DNA of 64,000 nucleotides from Micromonospora chaiyaphumensis (lineage in GTDB: Bacteria; Actinomycetota; Actinomycetes; Mycobacteriales; Micromonosporaceae): the NCBI RefSeq assembly GCF_900091435.1, contig NZ_FMCS01000003.1:310001-374000 (forward strand), read 5' to 3'. The notes beneath the pieces are model-generated. The model had not been told where the DNA came from. It did no database searches and saw nothing but the letters and a program-made list of their open reading frames with translations. The position numbers and the translations under genes were made by a program. Every line of letters begins with the position of its first letter. Within the stretch, counting starts at the first letter, position 1. This document shows positions 56,237 through 64,000 of this stretch, one piece after another.

Positions 56237-59200
56237 CAGGCGCTCCGGGTCGCTGTGGCCAGGATCGGCTCTATCCGGTACTCGCCCTTGCCGTCGCCGA
56301 GCAGCACGCCGAGCGCGCGCAGAACCTGCACGACGTCCTCGGTGCCGGTGTATCCGTTCGCGGCCAGCCTGGCGGCGGTGAGCTGTTCGCTGCCGGGCTC
56401 GCCGGTCGCGGCGTGCAGCTCGAGGAACTCGGCGAACGTCTCCAGGTCGACGGCCTCGCCGGCCATCTGCCTCACCAGGAACTCCCACGCCTGCTGCAGC
56501 GACCCGTCTGCGGTCACGCCGGCGGCGACGACCAGGTCCCGGGCGTGGCTGCCCAGCCAGGTCCGCACGTCGTCGAGCGGGTCGCTGACCGTGCCGCTGT
56601 CCCGGCCGGCCAGGTGTTGCGCGAGCCGGTCCAGGAGCTTCGGCCAGCCGCCGGTCGTGGCCAGCAGCTCGGTCCGCGACGCGGCGTCTTGGAACGGCAG
56701 CGACTCCTGCGCGAACCACAGACGCAGATCGGTGTCGTCGTAGCGGCGCAGCTCGGTCAGGCCGGAGGACGTATCCGACTCCCGCGCCACGACCGGCCAC
56801 GCGGCGGCCTGCGGGGGGCCGCTGACCAGCACAATCCCGAGGGTGCCGCCGATATGCGCCGCAATCAGCTCCCGGGCCTGCCGCCACACCTCGAGCGCCG
56901 CGTGGGCGGTCGCGTCCTTCAGGTCGACCAGGACGACGGCGTGGTGCCCAGCACTCTGGAGCGGCAAGCTGCGGCACTTGTTCTTCAGCCCGCCCGGCGT
57001 AGCCCGGGACAGGACCGCCTTCCGGTTGCCGGACGCAGCGTTCTCGTTCTCCTTCTCCAGCACCGCCAGGCACCGGTCCAGGTCGAGCGCGGCCGAGCCG
57101 ACCAGCATCCGGACCTGGCGCCGGGCGGCGAGCAGGTCGGCGATCTGCTGCGCGGTCAGCGGCGCCCGGGTCGGCCCGGCGCCGTACACCGGCCGCATCA
57201 GCGACCCGTCGAACGACTCCGGCGCCTCGAACGACTCAGCCCGCTCGAGGACCTCGTCGATCTCGTCGCGGTTGCCGAGCAGGTCGAGCACGTTCGGGGT
57301 CCGAAGCCGGTAGCCGCGCTCGGTTACCGACAGCACCCCGAGGTCGACGCACTCGTCGAGCAGGGCGCGGAACTCACTAGCGCGGATGTCCTCGGCGGCG
57401 AAGCCGGCTGGCCACCACTGCTCGCACTCGGCGCGTAGCTCGCCGGGGGACATCGCGGCGTCGACGCCGACTGCGTGCGCGTTCTGCGCGACGCTGTACG
57501 CGATCACCTTGTAATGCGGGTCGAGGTCGAGGGTCCAGTCGAACCGCTTGCGGAACTGGCGCCGCAGCGTCGGGTCGGCCCACACCTGCTCGACGTCGTC
57601 GGCGACGATGATCTGCGGCGGCGCGTCGCCGAGGACGGGCGCGCCCTGCAGGTTGCGCAGCAGCCGCGCGGCGAACAGCTGGATCAAAGCCGGCTGGTTG
57701 TTTGCCAGCGCCAGCACCCGGGCGGCCTGGTCGGTGTCGGCGAACCGGAACCCGAGTGCGTGCAGCGGCCGGGTGAGAAGGTCGTACGCTGCCTGGGGCG
57801 CGAGCGGCCCGACGCAGACCGGCTCGCCGAAGTGCGCGAGTGGGTGGTTGGCGAGCCGTTCAAACCGGGCGGTCTGGTGGAGGCCGGCGAAGACGACCTT
57901 GACCGCGCGGTGGGTGAGTTCCATCAGCGACTTGAACTGCACGACCTGGGGGAACATTCCACTGACGGCGTTCGCGTCGGCGTCGAGGAACGAGTCGGAC
58001 TCGTCCAGCAGGAGCAGCAGCTGCCGGCCCGGGCGGGCAGTCACCCAGTCGGCGACGTGCCCGGTGAGCGCGGCCGCAACGTCGCCGGCCGGGACGGTCT
58101 CGGGCACGATGCCCTTGTCCGCCAGCCGCGGCCACAGCGTCGTCCAGACCGCTTCGGCCGGGGCGGACTTGCCGATGTGGAAGATCGACTCGTAGATCGC
58201 GTGCCGGGTGGTGCCGTCGTCGAACTCGCGCTCGGCGGCGCGCAGTAGCGCGGACTTGCCCAGCTGCCGGCCGCCGTACACGACGCACGGACCCATCATG
58301 TCGACGACCTTGTCGCGTTCCTCGGCCCGGCCGTAGAACATCTCCTGCGGCACGTTGACGCCGGGCACGTCCGGGGTGAACGGGGACGAGAACGTGAATG
58401 GCAGCGTGACCGACATCGTCACGTCCCGACCGGGGGCCGGCTGGCAGGCGACGTAGGCGATCACCGCGTCGTCGATGACCGCGGTCGGCGGCAGCTTGCG
58501 GCCGCTGCGGAACTGGCGGGCCAGTTCGCGGCGGGCGGCGGCGTCCAGGGTGCCGAAGTACAGCAGGACGATCGACCGGTCGGTCGGTTCGCTGCGCAGC
58601 ATCTCCACCAGCTCGGCCGGCGTCGGGGTCTTCCACACCGCGAGCAGCCGCAGCGTGTCCCCGGACGGGCTCATCGCCGTCCCGAAGGCCGGGATGAGCG
58701 CCTTGCCGGCGGTCGCGCGGACGCCGTGCAGGTCCAGCCACGAGCCCCGCCCGCCGCCCTGCCCGCGCTTGACCGGCGGGTTGGTCGACTTGTCGAAGAT
58801 GAACCCGACCTGCTCGAGGACGGCCTTGACGCTGCCGATGCGGGCGTCGAACGAGCGGCTGACCGCCAGCCGGTTCCAGTGCTCGACCCGTTCGGCGACG
58901 GTCTTGCCACGGGTCACTTCGGCCAGGTTTAGGCCGGCGTCAGTGAGCAGCGCGGCCAGTGCCGGGTCGCTTGGGACCCGCCCGGCCGGCAGCGCCAGCT
59001 GCAGGTCGCGCAGCAGCGGGTGCGTGCCGTTGCTTAGCGCCGGGCAGGCGGCGAACACGTCGCAGAACGCGGGGAAGAATCGGCGCAGGTGGTCGACGTC
59101 GTCTCGCGGGCCGGGTAGTTGTCGGCCGGAGGCGAGCGTCTCGACGTACTCGGCGGCGGTGGTGAGGTCCCCGTCGTCGAGGCGGCGCTGGATCCGGTCG

Positions 59201-62200
59201 GCGTCCTCGGGGTCCATGCCGGTCGTGTCGAGCGCGGCGCGGGCGGCGACGATGGTGCGCCCGACGGCGGCGGCCCGGTCGGCCTCGATGGCGGCGAGGT
59301 CGGCGAACATGACGTCGTAGTCGCGGCGGGTGCCGCGCGGCCCGGCCTGGTGGGCGCGGACCCGGGTGGACAGGTCGGTCCACTCCTGAACTGTGACGCG
59401 GCCGAAGAGCCGGTCGGAGTCAATCTGGGTGACCAGGGCCGTGATCGCGGTATCGAGTGCGGTCGTGGACGCGGCGACGGCTTGGTCCCGGGCGGTGGCG
59501 AGCTCGGCGGCCAGTGGCGGGTCGAGGGTGCGCACGTGCTCGATGAGCAGTTGCGTGCCGACGTGGTCGTGGCGGGCGGCCCGCTGCCCGTACACGGCCC
59601 GCCACCCGGCCGCGCCGGTCAGAGCGGTCCGGTCGGCCGTGACGACGTCGTCCGTGGTGATCGGGCGGGTGGGCTCTCCGGCGCCGCTGAGCGGCAGGTC
59701 GGCGGCGCCGGAGAGCGGCCCGCCGAGGAGCCGGTCGGCCGGAACTTCCGGCCCGGCGGGGACGGCGGCGGTGCCGGCGAGCAGGTCGAGGGCGTCGGTC
59801 AGCAGCCGCAGCCCGGCCTCGTGAACGGCGTCGCGCGCCTTGACGCCGGTGTCGCCGCGGCGGCCGAGCTCGGCGATGGCCTGGTTGCGGACGGCGACGA
59901 CCCGGGTACGCAGGTCGGTAATCGGGTCGCTCATCCACGACTCGGCGTCGGGGCCGGTGAGGTTCTCAACGGCAGTGATCCAGTTCGACAGCAGCTCGGT
60001 GACCTCCCCGGTCCAGGCGAGCAGCTTCTCCCGGGCGCGGGACTCGATCCGCTTGCTGCGCTTGCCGGAGCCGCGGGGCGTGTCGCGGTCGATGGTCGCT
60101 TCCAGGGTGGCGCGTGAGCGGAGTTCGGCGACCCGGTCGCGGACGAGCGCGACCGCGTCGGGGGCCGTCTGCCCGGCGGCGACGATGCTCAACGGTCGAC
60201 CGAGGTAGCCGTCGGGGGCCCTCCACGTCTGCCACAGCTCGGTCGCACGGGCGTAGAGGATGGTGCGGGACGTGGCGAGCAGTTCCTCGGCGCCGGCGGT
60301 CAAGGTCTGCAGGACTTGGTCTGCTTCGGCGGCTTCGGCGACGGCGTCGACGCTGCGCGGAGTGAGGTAGACGCCGCTGTAGATCGCGGTGAGCAGCGCT
60401 TCGTGGAGCTCTTCGACCGCCTTGCCGTAGCGAGGGATGCTGGTCGCGATGTCGCGGAGGGGACCGGCGGCACCGGCCGACGGGGACAGCAGCCCGGCGC
60501 GCACGGCGGCGCCGTAGATCAGCATCTGAGTGGCGGGCATGTCGCGGACGGAGTCGGCGTCGAGGTCGGTGACGGCGGCGGCGAAGGCGGCCGCGTTTGA
60601 GCCGGTGGAGGTCTTGATCGCGGCGGCGTGCGCGGCGAGCCGGTTCGCGGTGCGGAGCGAGGCCGGGGCGCCTTCGGCGGTGGTGAGCCAGTACGCGAGC
60701 GCGTACTGGTCGTGGTTGAGCTGGTCGGCGTAGATCGTGCACGCGTCGCTGTTGTCCGGTGCATCGGCGGCCAACGGCTCAGCGGTCGACAGCTCGGGCT
60801 CGGTGATCTCCTCTGGCGGGGCGTGGCGAGGCTGGGGGGTGGTGGGCGGCGGCGGGACGGTGAGGTTGAGCCCGGCGAGGATGTCCTCGAGGTCCGGCTC
60901 CGAATAGGTGCTGGCCCCGGCGCCCTCCTCCGTGGCCGTTCCCTGCGGGCTCGGCTCGTTCGTGCTGGCGAGGTTGGCGGCCGGGGAAGGGGTCTCGGTG
61001 TCCTCGGCCGAGCTGGTGGCCTGCTCGTCGGTCGCGGAGGCAGCCAGTTGGGTGGCGCGTTGCTCGTCTGTCACGCTAGCGGTGCCCGCTTCGTCTGCGG
61101 CGGCGGGAGGCGTTTCTGCGGCGAGCTCAGCCGGGCCGGGCATGTCCGCGGCCTCGGTTCCAGCGGGTTCCGCGCTGGCGCGTTCGGCGGCGGCCGGGGT
61201 GTAGGTGAGGGTGCCGGCGGTGGTGGCGAACATGAGCAGCGGGATCGCGGCCGGCACCGCCGAGCTGACGAGCCTGCCGAGCCCGACGGCGCGCGCCGGA
61301 TCACGGCCGTCCAGCTCAACGATCTCCAGCAGCGCATCGAGGCCCGCGACGGTCTCCGCCGCAGTCGTGTCGTCGACGCTGCCGGCCAGCTCCGCCACCT
61401 GCGCGACGGCCGCAGCGACGTACTCCGGCGCCCGCAGCGTCGCGAGCTGCCGGACCCGGTCCAGCCGGGCGGTCGCCTGGTCCGCTTCCTGCGCGGCGGC
61501 CAACGCATCCTCGACCGCACGCCGGGCGTCTGCGAGCGTCTCCGGCCGCGCATTTCCCGTCAGCCGCGCGACTGCCTCGAACACCGAGGTGAGTTGGCGG
61601 GTGTAGATCGTGACCGCGACGACGTAGGCTTCCGCCGGGAGTCGTCCGGCAGCCGCGGCGGCGGCGAGGGCGGGAGCCACCTCGTCCTCCACGTGGCTGC
61701 GGAGCTGCTCGAGGTCGTCGAGCTCGCGCTGCAACGACGGCATGTCTCGCTCGGTCGGCTCGGCCGCGACGCCGCCTTCGACAGCCGGCGCGCGGACCGC
61801 CGCCTGAGGGGAGCCGCCGGGCGCATCGGTCACGGCTGGGGGTGCCGCTGCGGGCTCCTCGAGGCCGGCGGGCTCGTCGACATCGTCGAACTCGTCGCTG
61901 TGCAGCACAGCGTCGGCGTCGATGATGACCTCGACCAGATCCTCGAACCGCATCGGTTTCTCCGGCATGTCCGGCGTCCGGGCCCGCACGCTGTCCCACA
62001 CGTCGGCCAGCACCTGCCGCTGCGCATCCGACCACTCCTCCGGCGGCTCGGCGACCAGCCAGGCCAGCGCCGCGACGTCGGCCGAGTGCCCCATGCACAC
62101 CATCGACGCCCAGGCCGCAACCCGCGCTGTCCGGGTCGTGCCGAACTCCTCGGCGTCGAGCAGGGACTGGTAGATCGGCTCGTCACCCAGGCCGTTCATG

Positions 62201-62649
62201 CCGTCGATGTCGCCAGCCAGCAGGGCGGCCAGCTCGGCGAGTTCTAGCTTGGAGGCGGCGTGAGTGGACAGGACTCCATAGTGCAGGCAGTCGTGCAGGA
62301 TCAACGCAATCCGCTTCTCATCTGCGCGGACCAGCCTCGTGCGCACCGCGCGGGCTAGCGCCGCGATCGGAGCGTTGGGGCGCATCTTGGTCTGCCGCCG
62401 CACCCACGAGGCCTCGCCGCCGCTCAGCCGCGGCAGCTCGCTCATCAAGTCGGCCTGGGTGAGGTGCCCGGCCGCGGCGCGGCAGATCTTGGCGCGGCGC
62501 AGCGTCTCGCTCTCCTGCTCAGTGAGAGCGGAGCCAGCGGTGTGCGATTTCCCGTCCTGGCCGCTGCTCTCGGCGCCATCGAGGGCGGCAGCCGCCATGC
62601 CCGGGGTGTCGCCGGTGTCGTGATCCGCGCTGTGTTCGCTGCTGCGCAC
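56233..62649 (-). CDS. Giant ATPase (2138 residues), first gene of the DISARM-like operon
   Basis: A very large protein. Residues 1 to about 1400 are helical, alanine- and acid-rich, and not recognised. The ATPase module starts near MFYGRAEERDKVV (about 1445), with Walker A GGRQLGKSALL (about 1458) and Walker B LLLLLDESDS (about 1545), the form found in archaeal-type and STAND-like AAA proteins. A winged-helix-like stretch (GYRLRTPNVLDLLG) and a further C-terminal domain follow. The GTG at 62649 is chosen because GGGGAGG lies nine bases upstream; the open frame to 63309 overlaps the divergent gene. It could be a DNA-translocating or sensing platform for the nuclease coded next to it. Function unknown. 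Confidence 0.8.
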   Translation of the reverse strand: MRSSEHSADHDTGDTPGMAAAALDGAESSGQDGKSHTAGSALTEQESETLRRAKICRAAAGHLTQADLMSELPRLSGGEASWVRRQTKMRPNAPIAALARAVRTRLVRADEKRIALILHDCLHYGVLSTHAASKLELAELAALLAGDIDGMNGLGDEPIYQSLLDAEEFGTTRTARVAAWASMVCMGHSADVAALAWLVAEPPEEWSDAQRQVLADVWDSVRARTPDMPEKPMRFEDLVEVIIDADAVLHSDEFDDVDEPAGLEEPAAAPPAVTDAPGGSPQAAVRAPAVEGGVAAEPTERDMPSLQRELDDLEQLRSHVEDEVAPALAAAAAAGRLPAEAYVVAVTIYTRQLTSVFEAVARLTGNARPETLADARRAVEDALAAAQEADQATARLDRVRQLATLRAPEYVAAAVAQVAELAGSVDDTTAAETVAGLDALLEIVELDGRDPARAVGLGRLVSSAVPAAIPLLMFATTAGTLTYTPAAAERASAEPAGTEAADMPGPAELAAETPPAAADEAGTASVTDEQRATQLAASATDEQATSSAEDTETPSPAANLASTNEPSPQGTATEEGAGASTYSEPDLEDILAGLNLTVPPPPTTPQPRHAPPEEITEPELSTAEPLAADAPDNSDACTIYADQLNHDQYALAYWLTTAEGAPASLRTANRLAAHAAAIKTSTGSNAAAFAAAVTDLDADSVRDMPATQMLIYGAAVRAGLLSPSAGAAGPLRDIATSIPRYGKAVEELHEALLTAIYSGVYLTPRSVDAVAEAAEADQVLQTLTAGAEELLATSRTILYARATELWQTWRAPDGYLGRPLSIVAAGQTAPDAVALVRDRVAELRSRATLEATIDRDTPRGSGKRSKRIESRAREKLLAWTGEVTELLSNWITAVENLTGPDAESWMSDPITDLRTRVVAVRNQAIAELGRRGDTGVKARDAVHEAGLRLLTDALDLLAGTAAVPAGPEVPADRLLGGPLSGAADLPLSGAGEPTRPITTDDVVTADRTALTGAAGWRAVYGQRAARHDHVGTQLLIEHVRTLDPPLAAELATARDQAVAASTTALDTAITALVTQIDSDRLFGRVTVQEWTDLSTRVRAHQAGPRGTRRDYDVMFADLAAIEADRAAAVGRTIVAARAALDTTGMDPEDADRIQRRLDDGDLTTAAEYVETLASGRQLPGPRDDVDHLRRFFPAFCDVFAACPALSNGTHPLLRDLQLALPAGRVPSDPALAALLTDAGLNLAEVTRGKTVAERVEHWNRLAVSRSFDARIGSVKAVLEQVGFIFDKSTNPPVKRGQGGGRGSWLDLHGVRATAGKALIPAFGTAMSPSGDTLRLLAVWKTPTPAELVEMLRSEPTDRSIVLLYFGTLDAAARRELARQFRSGRKLPPTAVIDDAVIAYVACQPAPGRDVTMSVTLPFTFSSPFTPDVPGVNVPQEMFYGRAEERDKVVDMMGPCVVYGGRQLGKSALLRAAEREFDDGTTRHAIYESIFHIGKSAPAEAVWTTLWPRLADKGIVPETVPAGDVAAALTGHVADWVTARPGRQLLLLLDESDSFLDADANAVSGMFPQVVQFKSLMELTHRAVKVVFAGLHQTARFERLANHPLAHFGEPVCVGPLAPQAAYDLLTRPLHALGFRFADTDQAARVLALANNQPALIQLFAARLLRNLQGAPVLGDAPPQIIVADDVEQVWADPTLRRQFRKRFDWTLDLDPHYKVIAYSVAQNAHAVGVDAAMSPGELRAECEQWWPAGFAAEDIRASEFRALLDECVDLGVLSVTERGYRLRTPNVLDLLGNRDEIDEVLERAESFEAPESFDGSLMRPVYGAGPTRAPLTAQQIADLLAARRQVRMLVGSAALDLDRCLAVLEKENENAASGNRKAVLSRATPGGLKNKCRSLPLQSAGHHAVVLVDLKDATAHAALEVWRQARELIAAHIGGTLGIVLVSGPPQAAAWPVVARESDTSSGLTELRRYDDTDLRLWFAQESLPFQDAASRTELLATTGGWPKLLDRLAQHLAGRDSGTVSDPLDDVRTWLGSHARDLVVAAGVTADGSLQQAWEFLVRQMAGEAVDLETFAEFLELHAATGEPGSEQLTAARLAANGYTGTEDVVQVLRALGVLLGDGKGEYRIEPILATATRSAW

Positions 62650-62812
62650 TGCCCGCGTCCTCCCCTGGTGGCTTGCCGCCGCCCGCGGAGCTGCCGTCGT
62701 GGCAGCCCGCGCCGATGTTCGGGTCACTGTACGACCAGGGTACGACCGACAAGAAAGATGATCTCGAGATGGCTGATCGGCCCCAATCGGGGCAGGTTTA
62801 TCGTTCTGGCTC
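62650..62812. promoter_or_regulatory. Divergent promoter region with direct repeats and palindromes
   Basis: 163 bases between the giant ATPase gene and the rightmost gene. It contains a direct repeat GTACGACC at 62729-62736 and 62740-62747, 11 bases apart (one helical turn), a perfect palindrome ATCTCGAGAT at 62761-62770, and CCCC-AATC-GGGG at 62781-62792. These could be operators controlling both directions. No sure -10/-35 was assigned. Confidence 0.4.
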
Positions 62813-64000
62813 ATGGCAGCTGCCGGGACCCGCGGGTTGAGCGACTGCGTCCTGTCCGGACTCCTCATGCGCGGAAGGGGTGGCGGCCGGCCGCTGCCGT
62901 TCGCACCGACCGTCCTGGATGCCGAACTGCTGCAGGCGGCGGACGCCGCGATGACCGCCCGCATTCCGCTGGCAGTCGTGGTGCCGGCATCCGTCACCGC
63001 GGCGCCGGTTGTGCTGGCCGCGTCCGCGGCCGTCGCGGCCGCGTTACACCGTGGCAGGCTGAACCCGCAGATCGGAGTCGCGTCTGTTCGGCTGGCCGAC
63101 CGGGACCTGTACGACGAGCTGGCCGTCCGGACGCAGCGTCTGGTCGACTTCGTGCCGCGCGCAGTGGTGACCGCGGCAGGACAGCCGCAAGTGATCGGCC
63201 GGTCGAAGCTCGACGCGGGCGGCCGGGTGTACCTGACCGGGCGGGTGGCGCGGCTGCTCCCGCTGCTCGAGCGGCTCGAGGGCGTCATCGTCGCGGCCGG
63301 CGCCGCCACGGCCGACGAACTTGCCGCGGTGCTTCAGCAGACCGGGCGCCGGATCCCGGCCGTCTACTTGACCGGCGATCCGTACGACGCTGGCCTGGAC
63401 ATCGTCCGCAGCGCCGGAGGCGTGGTGTGGGCGTGGGACGCCGCCTGCCTGCCGGCGCTCGCCGGCCCGGCCGCGACGCCTCGCACGGCCGACGCCGGGG
63501 CGGTGTTCGCCGCGGCGCAGCAGCTGCAGGCCACCGGCGCCGCCGTGGTCGACATCGTCGTGCCGCAGCCGGGCACGGTGCTGGACCCGGCCCTCGACAC
63601 GTTGTGGAAGGCGGCAGGCCAGCTAGCAGGTACCGCGACTGCTGACCCCGTCGGGCTGCGATGGGCGTGGCAGGCGTTCCACGCGGTCGCGTCCGTCCCG
63701 GTTCGCCCAGACGTGTACGACCGGTTCCCCGGCGCGAACCCGTACCGGATGCGGCTTGGGACGCTGGTCGAGATCGCCCGGGGCTACGCCGAGCATGCGG
63801 CCGGCTCGAGCCGGGACGCGTGGCTGCGGTTCGCGGACGCGCTCACCGACGCACTCCGCGCAGCTACTGAGCAGCCACGGACCGGCCAGCTGATCGACTG
63901 GGTCACGGCCCGGGTCGAGGCAGGGGAGCGGGCAATCCTGCTGGTGCGCGGCGCGTCCGCAGCCGCCACGGTGACGGCCGCGCTCACGGAGTCGCCACGG
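62813..64000 (+). CDS. Possible DrmE-like protein (3' partial, runs off the window)
   Basis: A frame open from 62813 (ATG) to the right edge, at least 396 residues, divergent from the giant ATPase gene. It reads LDAELLQAADAAMTARIPLAVVVPASVTAAPVV and later IPAVYLTGDPYDAGL and ERAILLVRGASAA. The sequence is alanine-rich, with alternating strands and helices, as in a P-loop-like or nuclease-like fold, but no catalytic motif is seen in the visible part. Position beside drmABC and the general pattern recall DrmE of class 1 DISARM; the match is from memory and uncertain. The ribosome site is weak, so a later start (ATG 62867 or 62951) is possible. Confidence 0.55.
   Translation, partial: MAAAGTRGLSDCVLSGLLMRGRGGGRPLPFAPTVLDAELLQAADAAMTARIPLAVVVPASVTAAPVVLAASAAVAAALHRGRLNPQIGVASVRLADRDLYDELAVRTQRLVDFVPRAVVTAAGQPQVIGRSKLDAGGRVYLTGRVARLLPLLERLEGVIVAAGAATADELAAVLQQTGRRIPAVYLTGDPYDAGLDIVRSAGGVVWAWDAACLPALAGPAATPRTADAGAVFAAAQQLQATGAAVVDIVVPQPGTVLDPALDTLWKAAGQLAGTATADPVGLRWAWQAFHAVASVPVRPDVYDRFPGANPYRMRLGTLVEIARGYAEHAAGSSRDAWLRFADALTDALRAATEQPRTGQLIDWVTARVEAGERAILLVRGASAAATVTAALTESPR

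Noticed and set aside
60628-62247. Plus-strand open frame of 539 codons
   Set aside because: Antisense shadow of the giant ATPase gene with Gly/Arg-rich translation.
1-64000. CRISPR array, tRNA or rRNA genes
   Set aside because: No regularly spaced repeats and no tRNA- or rRNA-like sequence were recognised by eye; a tRNA scan could still reveal one.

Overview
High GC, GTG/TTG starts, tightly overlapping genes and the protein families present (Hanks-type kinase, AlpA-like HTH, FxLD-type methyltransferase, McrBC, DISARM genes) point to an actinomycete, most likely Micromonosporaceae or Streptomyces-like. No rRNA, tRNA or CRISPR array was seen. The window reads as one long defence island made of separate modules with decayed genes between them.

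Layout. (1) 1-13311: an adenine methyltransferase (cut by the left edge), a 2142-residue DUF1998 helicase with a nuclease-like tail, a RelE-like/UvrD helicase fusion and a Ser/Thr kinase, all on +. (2) 13312-15600: an AlpA/excisionase-like HTH gene with LexA-box-like palindromes and three small unknown genes. (3) 15605-22429 (-): a six-gene coupled operon that starts with a nuclease-methyltransferase fusion, then a radical SAM enzyme, a nucleoside deoxyribosyltransferase-like protein, a short HisG-like phosphoribosyltransferase, a thymidylate-synthase-like protein without its catalytic Cys, and an unknown helical protein. This is the least familiar unit in the window. (4) 22670-26172: McrB and McrC, divergent from the previous operon. 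(5) 26955-34484: two unknown genes and a 2011-residue DUF4011/DUF3320-type helicase-nuclease.

(6) 34600-47390: a mixed zone with many decayed genes: a HTH gene, a frameshifted topology-modulation kinase, a STAND NTPase with an adjacent two-helix membrane protein (both carry the same short motif, suggesting amyloid-type signalling), an FxLD-type methyltransferase with a broken partner, a nucleotidyltransferase with an in-frame TGA, a Nudix hydrolase, a lipid-anchored or membrane-anchored NPCBM-like protein, and IS630/IS256 fragments. (7) 47641-64000: drmC, drmB and drmA of DISARM, transcribed behind a beta-CASP metallo-beta-lactamase nuclease and a 2138-residue ATPase, with a divergent, edge-truncated gene that may be drmE. 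No methyltransferase of this module lies inside the window.

How they may work together: the modules look independent. Each has its own coupled operon, and the methylase/helicase, RM-nucleotide, McrBC, STAND and DISARM-like units would act at different stages (marking and cutting DNA, cutting modified DNA, altering nucleotides, abortive membrane damage).
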